From NCBI GenBank assembly GCA_024305745.1, contig JAHRBS010000013.1, forward strand, positions 248,001 through 312,000: DNA of 64,000 nt. Direction: 5' to 3'. The notes beneath the pieces are model-generated. The model had not been told where the DNA came from. It was given only the letters and a program-made list of their open reading frames with translations, and searched no databases. The position numbers were made by a program, and so were the translations under genes. Source of the stretch: Polyporus tsugae. Lineage: Eukaryota > Basidiomycota > Agaricomycetes > Polyporales > Polyporaceae. The stretch's first letter is position 1; each line of letters begins with the position of its first letter. Of this stretch, positions 21,803 to 33,283 are shown one piece after another.

Positions 21803-24800
21803 ATGTCGAACACGCTCTACACCGCCGTTACCAGCGTCCTCATGGGCCCCAACTACCTCGAGTGGGCCGTGACCATGGAGTCCTACCTCCTGGCACAAGG
21901 ACAGTGGAAGGTCATCAACGAGTCTCGCCCTGCCACCGACGCTGACAAGCAAGCGGAATGGGACGGACTCAACGGCAAGGCCATGGGTAACATCCGCCTT
22001 CACCTCGCTCAAAGCATCATCAGTGCCATCGCTAGCAAGACCACTGCCGCGGACATCTGGAACCACCTCAAGACGAACTACGGGAAGCCGGGCATCCCCA
22101 TCGTCTATCAAGACTTCCGTGCCGCGATCAGTCTCACCGTCCCCAGCGACTCCAATCCTATCCCAGCCCTCGACAAGCTCGAGGCGCACTTCCAGCGCCT
22201 TGATACCAACAAGTTCGACGTTTCAGAGCACGTCAAGGGGATGATGCTCGTCTCCAAGCTCCCTCAGTCCATGGATCCCGTCATCCAGGTCTACATCTCT
22301 GGCCTCAAGGATGATGCTGCTGGCCCTGCCATCAAGAAGATCACACTCGCCGGCGTCCGCCAGGCCGTGATCATGCACTGGGAACAGCACCAAGGACGTC
22401 ACCAGTCGCGTAACAATGCCAACAAGATCAGCGCTGTCAAGCGCAAGGGGCCGGACCCCAACTTCCGTCAGCAGCAGCAGCAGCGCCCTCAGCGGCAGCA
22501 GCAGCAGCAGCAGCAGCAGCGCCCTGATGGGCAGCAGCAACAAGGTGGACGCTCTCGCGGCCGCCGCTCTGGACGTGGTCGTGGTGGACAGCCAGGTGCG
22601 CACCAACATGTGCACTTTGCCCATATGGTTGACGTGGCGCCTTTTGCCCACATCACTGACGTCCCAACCACGATCACCCAGGGCCCCAGCGGAGTGGAGG
22701 ATCCGCGCGCTCTCATGCGCAAGCCCATCCGCGCAAAGACAGGGGACAACAAGTACCCCTCGCTCACGTCTGCCATATCCCTCGCCGAGGAACTCGGCAT
22801 CCAGCCGACGTTCGAGCGCATCCGCATCCTCGAGGACCTCGTCCGACTCCAACAGGCCCCTCGCGCCCCGGAGGAACAGAACCGCGCGGCCTCGCCCGTG
22901 GCCACCCCACTCGCATCTTCATCAACCCTATCTCCGACGATGAGTGGTGGCGACGACTTGCCCAGTGGCACCGAGGAGAGCAGCAGTTCGCAGTTCGAGG
23001 ACTCGGACAGCGAGGAGGACCGCGCGCCCAAGCGCAAGCGCACCCTCAGGGAGCGCATGTCAGAGCGCACCCTAGAGGAGCGCCTCGCCCCTCTGGACGA
23101 CCCGATGAACGAGCTGATGGACGACGAGGACGTCGTGTCGCTCGGCGTGGTTGAAGATGAAGTTGAATCTTTCTTCGATCAGTACTGGTCAGTCTATTCT
23201 TCTCCCCACAACAAGTTGTATGCTGACTTCGCGCCCTTAATGGCAGCTGATAATGTCGCAAGTCCCTCTTGTCGTGTAAACAGCCCGCATGTATCTGTAG
23301 CTATAGAGCAGAATACATGTCCTCACCACTCTTCACATGCTAAATGTGCGCGCTGTAAGGGAAAGAATAAGCAGATTGAACGGCAAGACTCGAACATGTG
23401 GATGCTCGACTCAGGAGCGTCAATGCACTTTACGTTCAACATGAGTGACTTCGCCGATTTCTGGTACTACAAAGTCCATCGACCGCTATACACAGCAGAT
23501 GGGGTCACGTTCATGACTGGTGAAGGGACTGTCTTCCTAACTTTAGAGTCTGGAAAGATCATAAGGCTGATGAATGTCGCCTTGGTCCCAAATCTTACCA
23601 ACAAACTTGTTTCAATGGGAGCATTACTCCGTGAAGGAATGAAAGCGCGTGCATCGACCACTAGTATCTCCTTCTACCAAGCAAATGAGCTCGTAGTCAC
23701 GTTTCAACCACAAAACGTTGGTGACACTATTTATGTCATCTTCACGCAGCCTTTACTTGCGCGAAACATGATCACAGCCTTTGAAGCTGTCGACTATGAT
23801 ACTCTACACCGTCGCTTAGGACACCCTTCACGCGATGTGCTGAGACATGCTCGGAAACACACTGACAAGTGCCCGCATGTTGAGATTCCCAAAGAGGACT
23901 CGATTTGCCGAGGATGTGCTGAAGGCAAAATGCCATCGCAATCCCATCCGCTCGATCTTAGACGAGCATCGAAACCTTTTGAGCTAGTCCACACGGACCT
24001 CAAAGAATTCCCTGTCCCTTCGTACCACAAACACAAGTACGCTATACTGTACTATGATGACTACACTTCACACATGTGGACCGTCAAACTTCGTACCAAG
24101 GACACTGCCCTACAATCTACGCGACAATGGTTGACATACGTCAAAAACCAATATGGCGCAAAGGTGCAGAAATGGAAATCTGATGCTGGAGGTGAATTGA
24201 AATCAAAAGCCTTCACGAATATGCTCAAGGACAGAGGCATCGAGATTATAACCAGTGCACCACACATTCATCAACAGAATGGCCGTGCCGAGCGCATAAT
24301 TCGTACGCTCATGGACAAAGGGGAGGCAATGCGACACGATGCTTGCATACCTCAGTCCTGGTGGGAATTCTCCTTTGATCATGCTACACACGTCTATAAC
24401 AGGACGCCTATGCGTCGTCTGGAATGGCGAACCCCCTATGAACTTCTATACGACTCCAAGCCAGACATTAGCCACCTACGCGTCTTTGGATGTGGAGCCT
24501 ATGTCTTCTTGCCACCTGAAGTGCGGAAGAATAAACTATCCCCCAAATCGGAGTTGATGGTTTACCTTGGCATCGGCGATGGAGGTCACAATTATAAGTT
24601 CATGCGCCTACCAAACAATGTCATCTTTACAGCTGCTCAAGCGCTATTTGATGAACATATGTTTCCGAAGTGTCCGCACGAGCAGAAGCGACAGAGGCAG
24701 CAGATTGCGCCCAATGAAGAGGAATCACAGGAATCCGCGGACCAAGTCCCCGCTCCTAAGAATCTCCCTGATGACGATGAGGAGCCACATTGTCCTCCCA

Positions 24801-27187
24801 AAAACCTTCCTTCTAAAAAGGACAAGGGCAAGGCGCGAGACGTCGCACCTCCTGCACCACCGGCTGAACTACCTGTACAGCGTACTTCACGCAGACAGAC
24901 GCCGCGAAGTGTGCATAGCCCTGTGTTGCCGCAATCTCCTCCGGTTGAAAGATCTGGCGCGAGTTCTCCGCGACGATCTGGGAGAGAACGGAAAGTACCA
25001 GTTCGCGAAGGGAATGTCTATGGTGAATCACGACACCCTACAGACATTTTCAAGGACATAGAGAAACGGGAATCGTGGAAGAAAATGGTTGAAGTTCGTG
25101 GAGAAACGAGTCGCTCTCGTACCGCGCCACCATCCAGAGATGAGAGGCTTCCCGGGCCTAGCTCTTCTCGATCACTTCCGCGATCACGCGATGAACCCGT
25201 ACTCCGTCCACCTTCGAAATGGACCACGCCACGGGAGCCTACTCCCATGATCTCACCTAGTAGCAGCGACACTGAGGAAGAGGATGACTCTGGTCCCATA
25301 CCGGAACCTATACCTGCAGAGCCAGTCCCTCCACCTCACTCAGGCGCTCCTAGTGAGCAAAGCTCAGAGGCACACTTGAACAAAAGTTCTGAGGAAGAAA
25401 CTGATGATGAGGACGAATCATCTGAATACGAAGATGATGATGATGAAGATGCGTCCTCAGAGGAAGTCGAAGATGCCCTGCGTGATCCAGACGGAACTGA
25501 TGTGGCAGAACTATGCCGGGAAGGGGGAGCATATCTCATCCAATACCTTATTTCTAAGGCTATCCCACCAGACAATGAGGGGGAGAAGGCCTCGCCACTT
25601 AATGTGCGCGAATGGACCTTCCGTGATATCGCTGTCCTACCAAAGGATGAGCGAAAGGAGTGGTTCAATGCTTGCCGCGAAGAATTAGAGGCTCTTCGCA
25701 GGCGCGATGTGTATGACTTGGTTGACCGGCCCAAAGGGCGAAAGGTCGTCAAGAACCACTGGGTATTCGACGTCAAAACTGACGGACGAAAGAAAGCCAG
25801 GCTTGTTGCGAAAGGCTTCTCCCAGGTCGAAGGCGAAGACTTCGACAAAATATTCTCCCCAGTTGTACGATTCGAGACAGTGCGTCTCATCACAGCATTA
25901 GCAACACTCGAGAACTGGCATATCTCAGGCCTCGATGTACGCAGTGCCTACCTATATGGCAAGCTGGACGAAGAGATATATATGGAGCAGCCAGAAGGGT
26001 TTCGCACACCCGGCACAGAGCACAAAGTCCTCAGACTCAAACGTGCTCTATATGGGCTTAAGCAGGCAGGTTTAGCGTAGTGGCGCACCTTGTGTGAGTC
26101 CATGACATTGATGGGCTTTAAACGGCTCAGCAATGATGCAGGCATATACATCTACAAATGCTCTGATGGAGCACTTGTAGTTGTTATCGTCTACGTTGAC
26201 GATGCACTCTTTTGTGGGCAAAATAGGAAGCTCGTAGCTGAACTGAAAGCTCGCTTCATGAGAAAGTGGGAGTGTCGAGACCTTGGCGATGCCAAAGAGT
26301 TCTTACGCATGCGTATTACACGCAAAGGCAACAATATCCACCTGGATCAATGCGCCTACCTAGAGAAAGTACTGGAACGTTGCGGCATGACTAACGCACG
26401 ACCAGCTACTACTCCGCTCCCAGCAGGTTACCAACCTGAGCCCAACAAAGAGCAATCCACACCAGAGCTTCGCTCTAGGTTCCAGACAGTCATCGGTTCC
26501 CTACTGTATATCATGTTAGGAACAAGGCCGGACTTAGCCTTCGCTGTGACAAAATTGTCCCAGTTTGCATCCAACCCATCTGAGGAGCACCTCAAGCGTG
26601 CACTCTATATCTGCCGCTATCTGGTTGGAACCAAGGATTACTCCCTGGTTTACAAAGGCAAAGCTCAGACTGGCTTGGTTGCCGGTACTGACTCTGATTG
26701 GGCATCAGATCCCAACACTCGACGCTCGCAGACAGGATTCTTCCTGAAACTAGCGGGTGGTGTTTTCTCGTGGACTTCACGTGCACAGAAAACGATTGCT
26801 CATTCCTCAACTGAGGCTAAGTATATGGCGATGAGTAATTGTAGTCGCCAAGTAGTCTGGGTTCGCAACCTACTTGCAGAACTCGGCTACTATATCGATC
26901 ATATACCTCTTTCTGGAGATAACCAAGGGTCTATCTTCATTGCATCGAATCCAGTAATGGAGCCGAGGTCTAAACACATCGACATCCGCTATCACTACAT
27001 TTGGGAGGTACATGAAAAGGGCATCGTCGACCTATTCTACATTGAAGGTGACGACAATCCCGCCGATATATTCACCAAGAACTTGGGAGCGACGAAATTC
27101 GTTAAATTCCGCTCTCAACTCGGGCTCCACTTTCCACGGCCAGCTTATAGCGCCAAATCCGCTTTTGTACCCATGCCGAGTACTTAG
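21803..27187 (+). pseudogene. Copia gag-pol polyprotein with one internal TAG
   Basis: One frame of 1794 codons interrupted only by TAG 26078-26080. Gag (residues 1 to about 300) ends in a Gln-rich, RGG-like basic tail (GGRSRGRRSGRGRGG). Then come an acidic linker, the aspartic protease (MLDSGASMHFT, near residue 536), the GAG-pre-integrase region (LHRRLGHPS, near 668) and the DDE integrase (HTDL, KSDAGGE, NGRAER). Reverse transcriptase (ARLVAKGFSQ to VYVDDALFCG, near 1464) and RNase H (GTDSDWASDP, SSTEAKYMA) follow. The TAG lies between YGLKQAGLA and WRTLCES in the reverse transcriptase, where Trp (TGG) is expected from family knowledge. No classical CCHC zinc knuckle was seen in gag. The pol product is probably truncated unless the stop is read through. 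Confidence 0.9.
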
Positions 27188-27188
27188 C

Positions 27189-27197
27189 GAGGGGGAG
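27189..27197 (+). other. Polypurine tract
   Basis: GAGGGGGAG directly precedes the 3' LTR (starting 27198) and would prime plus-strand DNA synthesis. Confidence 0.8.
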
Positions 27198-27525
27198 TGT
27201 TGAGCGCGGCACTGCCAAGTGCTGGCAGCCAACATAGCCGCTAGGCTGTGACACCGCCATAGCGCCAGTTGTCACACATGCCAGATTACTCATAGCCTCG
27301 TCTATGATAATCACGCACAGCTCGACTGTGCACCGTGTATGCTACTGTACAGTTCTTATGTAATCTAGTAGTATATATACGGGCTCCCCAGAGCCCCCAA
27401 TACAGACAGTTCTTTACACCCTACCACCATCATCACTTAACAAGCCTCAACAACCCCTCCAGGTGAGTATGTGGAGCTTCCGCTAGAGTTGCTGCCCGGT
27501 GTGGGCTTTGCCTCCGGGTTCAACA
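27198..27525 (+). repeat. 3' LTR of the Copia element
   Basis: 328 bp, the same length and ends as the 5' LTR, followed by the ATGGT target duplication at 27526-27530. Confidence 0.95.
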
Positions 27526-27812
27526 ATGGTTACATCTGCAAGGGCTCCCATAGCCTCGTTAGGGCCCTTCCACACTGTCACCGCTGTGCAGGGTGAGGCG
27601 CTAAGCTGAGATGGGGTTGAATCCCAAAGATGAGGTTTGTGAACAGCACTGCGAGTGCGAAGTGTCTTTGCCATGTGTTTATCTCGCGTGGTCCAGGCGA
27701 TGAGCTGTCCAGTGCAGTCTGTGCAATGGCACTGGACATGTTTGGAATGCTGACAGTGAATCCATAAGACAAGGGAGGCAGTGGCTGTCTGTGAAAAGGT
27801 CATACTCACCAT

Positions 27813-28405
27813 GGTTGCGGCAAGACGTAACCCGCCCGATTTGGACGGCCTCTTGAGCACGACACAAGAATCCCAGGTTTCCTTGAGCAGCAGAGGTCGC
27901 AAACCGGTTGTGTCATTAGGTAGGCAGCGAGCAAGAGTTTAGGATGCTGTTTGGTGGTGGGAGGAAGACAGACGGATGAAGGCGGAGGTCACCAGCGCTG
28001 TGCTGCCTGAGGTCTGGTTTCGGACTCAGGTTTAGGTTGGATTAGATGACGTCATTTTCAGAAGTGTGCTGCACCTTGCGTGTTGCCTCAACAACGGGAC
28101 AAAACAATTTTCTATGATAGCTGGTGCTTATCTGAACAGTGTAGGAGGGCTCTCAAGGCAATGAATGGAGTGTGCAGCACCTGACAAGTCAAGAGAGCTG
28201 GATGAGTTGACGGCGCCTACAGGCGCTTATCGAGCCGGGCAAACTCAGTAAAGATAAAAGCCGAGAGGCGATATCAGTTCATGTTCCGACATGAAAAATG
28301 ATATGAGAAGGTAGACCACAATGGGGAGATGGAAGTCTACATGAATCACATTAACCCAAAGCAATTTACAGTAAAGTATCCATTAGTGGAGGTTTCTGCG
28401 TCTTT
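27813..28405. other. Spacer between transposase start and third gene of the CACTA element
   Basis: This lies between the transposase start (27812) and the stop of the minus-strand third gene (28406), so it probably holds the transposase promoter. An internal TTGGATTAGATG motif near 28038 belongs to the same motif set as the subterminal repeats. Confidence 0.4.
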
Positions 28406-29238
28406 TTACGACAATCCGGTCTCCTCCATGGCTTCCGAACCATCCTCCAAGTGCCAGGCTTCAAGCTGACGAATGAGACTAAAGTAGTCTTGCGTAAAGC
28501 AAAGTGGGCGGGGACGAGGGATAGGGTGTGGTGCCTCCGCTTTGTTAGGGATGGGGTACCTCCGGTATGTGCCCTGTTGAGTCCATGAGTACGCAAGCAA
28601 ACACTCCAACCAACCATTCAACGCCGCACCTGAACCAACTTCAGGAACCGCGAGAGCCGGCCCCAGACATCGCCAGCTGAACCTGAAGGGCGAGCGGCGA
28701 TGGCTTCGGCATACAGCGCCAACCATTCAAGTGGGCGAGCGAAGCGAAGTGGTTGCGGCTGCATAGCCTGCACTTCCGACACCCAAAGCGGTGTGTCTAG
28801 GTCATCCTTGCTGAAGCCTGACCAAGTGTCGACCCTGGCAGTATGGATGCCGCCGGTGGGAAGAGAAGACTCTACACGGACCACCAGCGTGAAGGTCGAA
28901 GGGTCGGCAAAGATACCTTCGTGTGCGCCCTAATCACAGTATTCATGAGGATAGAAGTCAGAAATAAAGAAGAGACTACGTACCAATGTCATGTCCACAT
29001 ATATCTTCAACACGATCTCCGCTTCCGTCTTCAACTGATCGTCGTTGGACGGCTGAACGCCATCCCTTTGTTCTGTGAAAAGTGAACGGATAAAGAACTC
29101 CGCTGGAGAGCGGGGTTCGCGCGCTGAGCGAGCGTGTCTCATTACGAGATCGCGAGGTCGGAGAGGAGCGACGGCGTTGCGACTGAACGCGAGGAGCCTG
29201 GAGTTACGAGAGAGCGTAGAGTGCGAAGTCTTTGGCAT
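28406..29238 (-). CDS. Third gene of the CACTA element, intact 240-residue protein of unknown function
   Basis: Three exons (29238-28984, 28929-28630, 28573-28406) of 255, 300 and 168 nt, each a multiple of three, with good GT-AG introns of 54 and 56 nt. They give 240 residues without an internal stop. The N-terminal third is basic and Ser/Arg-rich (MPKTSHSTLSRNSRLLAFSR). The middle reads ADPSTFTLVVRVESSLPTGG then TWSGFSKDDLDTPLWVSEV, and the C-terminus is polar. No signal peptide or membrane segment is seen. I do not recognise it. It lies entirely within the transposon, next to the right terminus. Unlike the two other genes of the element it shows no damage, so it is either a transposition factor or a captured passenger (inference). 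Confidence 0.65.
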
Positions 29239-29339
29239 GGCAGAAGTTCAAGTTCGTGTTGGGAGCCCATAGCTGCAGGGGAAGGGAATATGTACAAGGA
29301 AGCTGATTGTTGTCCAGAGCTGGCAGAGAGGGCAATACG

Positions 29340-29660
29340 ACGTGAGGAGGGTTGGATTAGGCTGGATTAGACTGTCGGGACGTGGTGAACCCACTCAGTT
29401 TGCGCGTGTGAACACAGGGCGGGCATCACGTGCTGGTCCGAGGTCAGATTAGACGCGACCTCTCCAGCTTGTCCAACCCGGCTTAGACAGGCTGCCACGG
29501 CATAATTCACTCTAAACCACACCCTATCTCACTACAGCTAAACGCCTCTCGTACTAGACAGGCACGACAACCTTTCCAGACCTGACGAGATTGGATTAGG
29601 GCGGCAACAGGTCGGTTTAGACGGGAAACCTCGTCTTGATCTACCTAATCCACCCTGGAC
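29340..29660. repeat. Right subterminal repeats (TGGATTAG motif)
   Basis: Motif copies occur near 29351 (TTGGATTAGGCTGGATTAGAC), 29446, 29483, 29590, 29612 and, inverted, at 29645 (CTAATCCA). They mirror the cluster at the left end of the element. Confidence 0.65.
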
Positions 29661-29673
29661 AGGATACCAGGCA

Positions 29674-29682
29674 AACGCAGTG
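29674..29682 (-). repeat. Right terminal inverted repeat of the CACTA element
   Basis: AACGCAGTG on the plus strand is CACTGCGTT read inwards, matching the left end at eight of nine bases. AAT follows directly at 29683-29685. Confidence 0.75.
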
Positions 29683-29685
29683 AAT

Positions 29686-32600
29686 GGCATGCCTACGCAA
29701 AAACGCATTTAGCACGTCTATGTCTCAGCAAGACGAGCTCATCGGTTACTCACTTCAATATACGGCTCCATGTTGAACGATTTCCTTGTGATTGTGGACG
29801 ATACTTATAGACGACGGTGTCTTGTTCCGAGAGAGCCGTTCATGATGGTCCTAGAGCGAAATCGCGGCCTTGTCATAGGACATTTGTACACTGCCAACAC
29901 GAACGCGACATTAGTTGTCGCAAGCTCTGTGGACACCCAGTGTCAGTCAAACAACATTCCGCGAGATTACCGGTGTCGAACGAGAAACTCGAAGCAGAAA
30001 TGATATACTTAGAATCGACAGCTTACCTTTACCCGTCCCGCTGTTGATAGACAGCTTAACGTTCTCCACCATTCCGCTCAGATCCAGCCTCCGCCCTGGT
30101 GTCGCCCTTGACAAGAACGAACGTCCACGCGCCCCCCATTTCCGCGTGACCGCGCGGCGGAAGACCGGGGCACATCGCGAGCGACACGCTCGCGTTTGGA
30201 TCTCCGCGCAGGGCCGGCGCGCCGCCCTTGCACACTGGCACGGTGGCGTTGCGGACGAAGCTGGCCATAGTCCACCTGCAAATATCGTCGCCGCTCCGAA
30301 TCGTCAGGACAGCCCGGGATCTTGTATGCTAGAGCCTGGCGATGGGTTCCGGATCATAGGGTGCGCGGTACGTCGCGATGATGGTGTCCGTGCCCGATGT
30401 TCGCACGCAAAGCAACCGACCGGTCGTCTGAATTATCGCAGACCAGACCACGCTCGGCGACGTGGGTCCCTGCCAGCCTGCCACGGCGCGCGTTATGACG
30501 GCGGCGCTTGCTGTGAGTTACTGGACGCGCGCGTTGACCGCGCACGAGCCTCACAGGCGGTCGGAACGGGCGCGAGCTTGCGGTTCTGGCGTGCATTCCC
30601 GGCGGAGGGGGGAGGGAGAGGGCTAGAAGAGGACGTGATGGTTCCAGCGAAGGGCGCTGGCGAGAAAACGCTGCGCCTGCCGCCTCGGACTCGGAGATGC
30701 CACCGGTAACGGGAACGGGAACCTCACCCGGCTGCCCATCCAACCTTCGGCCGTGCGGTGATGGCCAGCTGCTCATGCGAGTTTGGCACGAACGTCATGT
30801 TAGCCCTGCCAGCAGTACATACGAATAACGCGTCAGACTGCGCTCAGCGTAATTGTCAACACGTTGAGTTGACGTACGTCGAGATGGTCGTTGCCCTCCA
30901 GCCTCGCCTGGATGATGAAGAAACCGACCGATGCCGGACTGGTGATTGGATTCCGGGAGACACGTACTATCGGAATTGCACCAAATCCTGACGTCGGCTG
31001 CTGCTCGTCACCTAAAGTATTCAGACTGCCTCGACGGATCGACGAACTACAGTTAGCATTTCATCTTGTTGTACATAATTGGCCCAGCCCGCGCGTCCCC
31101 CGAACGGCCGCAACGGAGCTTGTAGCTGCACGACGTCGGTCGATAAGTGGGGTACTGTATGTATCGCCTTCAGGGGCGCCCATGCCAAAAAAAAAAATCT
31201 CCCCACCTGGACAGTAGACACGCCACTGGGGATCTGACGACAACCAGTCCAGGCGTCTAAGCATATGCACATAGGGCGGTAAATTCGGTAGATTAGAGTT
31301 GGAAGGGACAGATTTCGGTCCGCGGGTGGCGCACCTGTAAAACACGCACGGGGATCGATCTCGGCGCTGCTCGCCAGGCTGTGGCATATGCCATCGTGAC
31401 TATTGTAAGTACGTTCGCAGAGCCCGCTCCTGGCCGCGTGTCGCCTGCATCCCGTCTCATCCGAATGGGGCCTACCGGACGTCACGGTCGGGGTATTGCA
31501 TCCCCTGGAAACTTCAAGTCAGTCTCTAACTGAAGACCCGCTGATGAGACGGACCTCAAAACTCGGGGAGCGTGGGATGGCTGTTCCGCATCGACACCGA
31601 GGTGCCAGTGATCGTCATAGAAGTTGGTCGTACGTAGCTGGGATGGAGCAGATGTTGACTCTACCCCGAGCCCGCCACATAAATCCGTCTGGTAAATCCT
31701 GAAAAGAGAACACTTTGAGTTTCACACAGGGCGCATACAGGCACCGCGACCTACAGTAGGACGACTAACCTGTCCGCCCGGTACCGCGCCGCAAGGCCAA
31801 CGAAGCACAGTATTAGTGCTAAAACTCGCCCGTAAGCTAACCTCCGACCGGTCCGGATGCGCGTTGTCCACATAGTGTACCTCAAATTCAATAGCCAAGC
31901 TTCATGTCAGCATCGGCGGACGACCTCAGAACGGGGTGTCGTCACGCTGCTGAGGCACTCACCCATTCGAATTCCGCGCCACTGACGCCACACGACCGGG
32001 TCCGCGACACAAAGGCGAAGGGGATCAGGATCGGGATCCCCGCGGTCGGCGGAAGCGGGAACGAGCGGCCGTCCCGCTCTCCATTGACTCGCTCTGCATT
32101 GACGGGGTGCGATGATCGTCATCCGTCCCGATGGCCTCACCGGACTTGATGGCATCGACGACTGGTGACCGCACAATCCGCTGCGTTTCCAGTTGCTGTT
32201 GCTGGAATTAGTCGTACTTGCCCACGTCAGCACATCACCACTGCATCGCCGGTTTCCCGCTGGCCCGCCAGGCTCCTCGGCCACGGTCCATTGACCACGA
32301 GCTGTGTCCGCGGTGATCTGGCGACGCGCAGCTCGGATGGGAACCGGCGGCATTGTGCATACTGCACAGCATATCATGGAGCAACTGAGGCCGGGACGGA
32401 GGAGCTAGAGTTTGATATGCACTCGACTTCCGTAGATGCACGGGGCCCTGCTAGGAACGATCCAAGGAGACAGCGTTGGATCAGCGTGATATGCTTGGGG
32501 TTCTGATAAGGCACGCACTGCGTGAACCACACATACGCGCACGATTCAAGCCTGAGAGTGCATGTACAGTATGACGCAAAAGGAACGTACCTAGGCGTGG

Positions 32601-33283
32601 CGTGACAAAGATGTCGCGTCCGGCTGAGCTTTGTGGCGTCCGAGATTGGCTGGAGGGCCCGCTGACCTTGTTCGAGGTTACAAGCTGGTCTGTGAAAGCA
32701 ATGATATGTTGCGAACAAAAGTGTGTAAGCACAGCCGTCGGCGGGCGGCTTCTCAGTTTATCCACGGACAGAGATTGGACACGTACGATGAATGCAAATA
32801 CGAGGTATGGATACCGCATCCACCGGGTTTCAAGGAACGATTGAATTCGTTCGCCGCACATACGCGCGGCAAGGATTATGATTGGTATTGTAAGCTGGTC
32901 GCTGCGCTCTAAGGACCTGACACCATTCAGACCCGCCGTGTCGTGATTATCAGCTTCTGGAACATGCAAGTGTATGTCTGGCTGCCGATCCGGAACAAAG
33001 AGTCGGAGCGTGTGGGGGACCCCCGAGCTGTCGCAAATCCGAACATTGCGTCAACGGTGTAAGGCGTAATTTGCCGCGGCGCCAACGGATCGACTTACAT
33101 ATTCCAGGAAGGCGCGCTGTCGTTGCGCATAGTGGGTAGCTGTCCCGCGGTACAGCGCCCCCAAGACCGTTTGTCTTGGTCAGCGGTGTTGCTTGCCGTT
33201 GAAGGATGCCAGAGAAGGTTGACAGCTGGACGGCGGCGCATATAGTGACCAGAGAGCTTGGTACTTGCAACCCCAACTCGGCC
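29686..33283. other. Gene-poor region
   Basis: No protein family, RNA gene or defined repeat is recognisable over 3.6 kb. Short open frames on both strands (for example 29915-30709 plus, 30354-30776 minus, 31907-32377 minus) lack motifs and good splice structure and look like chance frames in GC-rich DNA. A stretch near 32770-32910 reading YDECKYEVWIPHPPGF is the only part that looks somewhat protein-like. It may be old degraded insertion DNA. Confidence 0.35.

Larger units (their letters stand above)
21157..27525 (+). mobile_element. Ty1/Copia LTR retrotransposon, near-intact and recent
   Basis: The element is 6369 bp. It has two 328-bp LTRs that begin TGTTGA and end TCAACA, a primer-binding site complementary to the anticodon arm of initiator tRNA-Met, one long gag-pol frame, and a polypurine tract abutting the 3' LTR. 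A perfect 5-bp target duplication flanks it. By eye the LTRs differ at only two positions, so insertion is recent. The order protease, integrase, reverse transcriptase, RNase H identifies Copia rather than Gypsy. One TAG codon interrupts the polyprotein. Confidence 0.95.
16758..27812 (-). pseudogene. Tnp2-like transposase of the CACTA element, split by a Copia
   Basis: The 5' part starts at ATG 27812-27810. It has an intron directly after the start and a Cys/His cluster (VQCHCTDC, near 27740) and runs to the Copia insertion at 27526. It resumes at 21156. A large exon (21083-19734) includes an acidic linker, CPRCLKPHP and DIFDGLICCTLCG. Later exons read FSYIRSLISQLYTSCPMLFS, LLLSAIIPGPKESDPDQ, KVGGFGSHSHRFFC, VDPMHNLFLG, KTHFYHIWVQLKVLRKNHKL, PNHHYATHTGDFVLDYGPLR and YGFVRYLKSRNP-like sequence. 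The stop is near 16758. The order GPKE - CDK - FGSHSH - DPMHNL matches the Tnp2 group of CACTA transposases. The Copia breaks the coding sequence. FFCMLDWI replaces the CxxCW pattern I recall for relatives. Confidence 0.75.
14003..29682. mobile_element. CACTA/EnSpm-type DNA transposon carrying a nested Copia
   Basis: The element is 15.68 kb (about 9.3 kb without the nested Copia and one copy of its target duplication). The left end begins TACTGCGTT and the right end, read inwards, begins CACTGCGTT. They share ACTGCGTT and are flanked by AAT on both sides. The 3-bp target duplication and CACTG terminus are typical of CACTA elements. Both end regions carry many TGGATTAG-like subterminal motifs. 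Inside are a Tnp2-like transposase gene (minus), a second decayed gene (plus) and an intact third gene (minus). The left terminal base is T instead of C, and the transposase is interrupted, so the copy is probably immobile on its own. Confidence 0.82.

Noticed and set aside
22223..23070. Minus-strand frames opposite the Copia gag
   Set aside because: They are mirror frames of the Gln- and Ser-rich gag coding sequence, with Leu/Cys runs from CAG repeats.
29915..30709. 264-codon plus-strand frame as a gene
   Set aside because: Arg/Ala-rich composition, no motifs, no splice structure and overlapping frames on the other strand; typical chance frame in GC-rich DNA.
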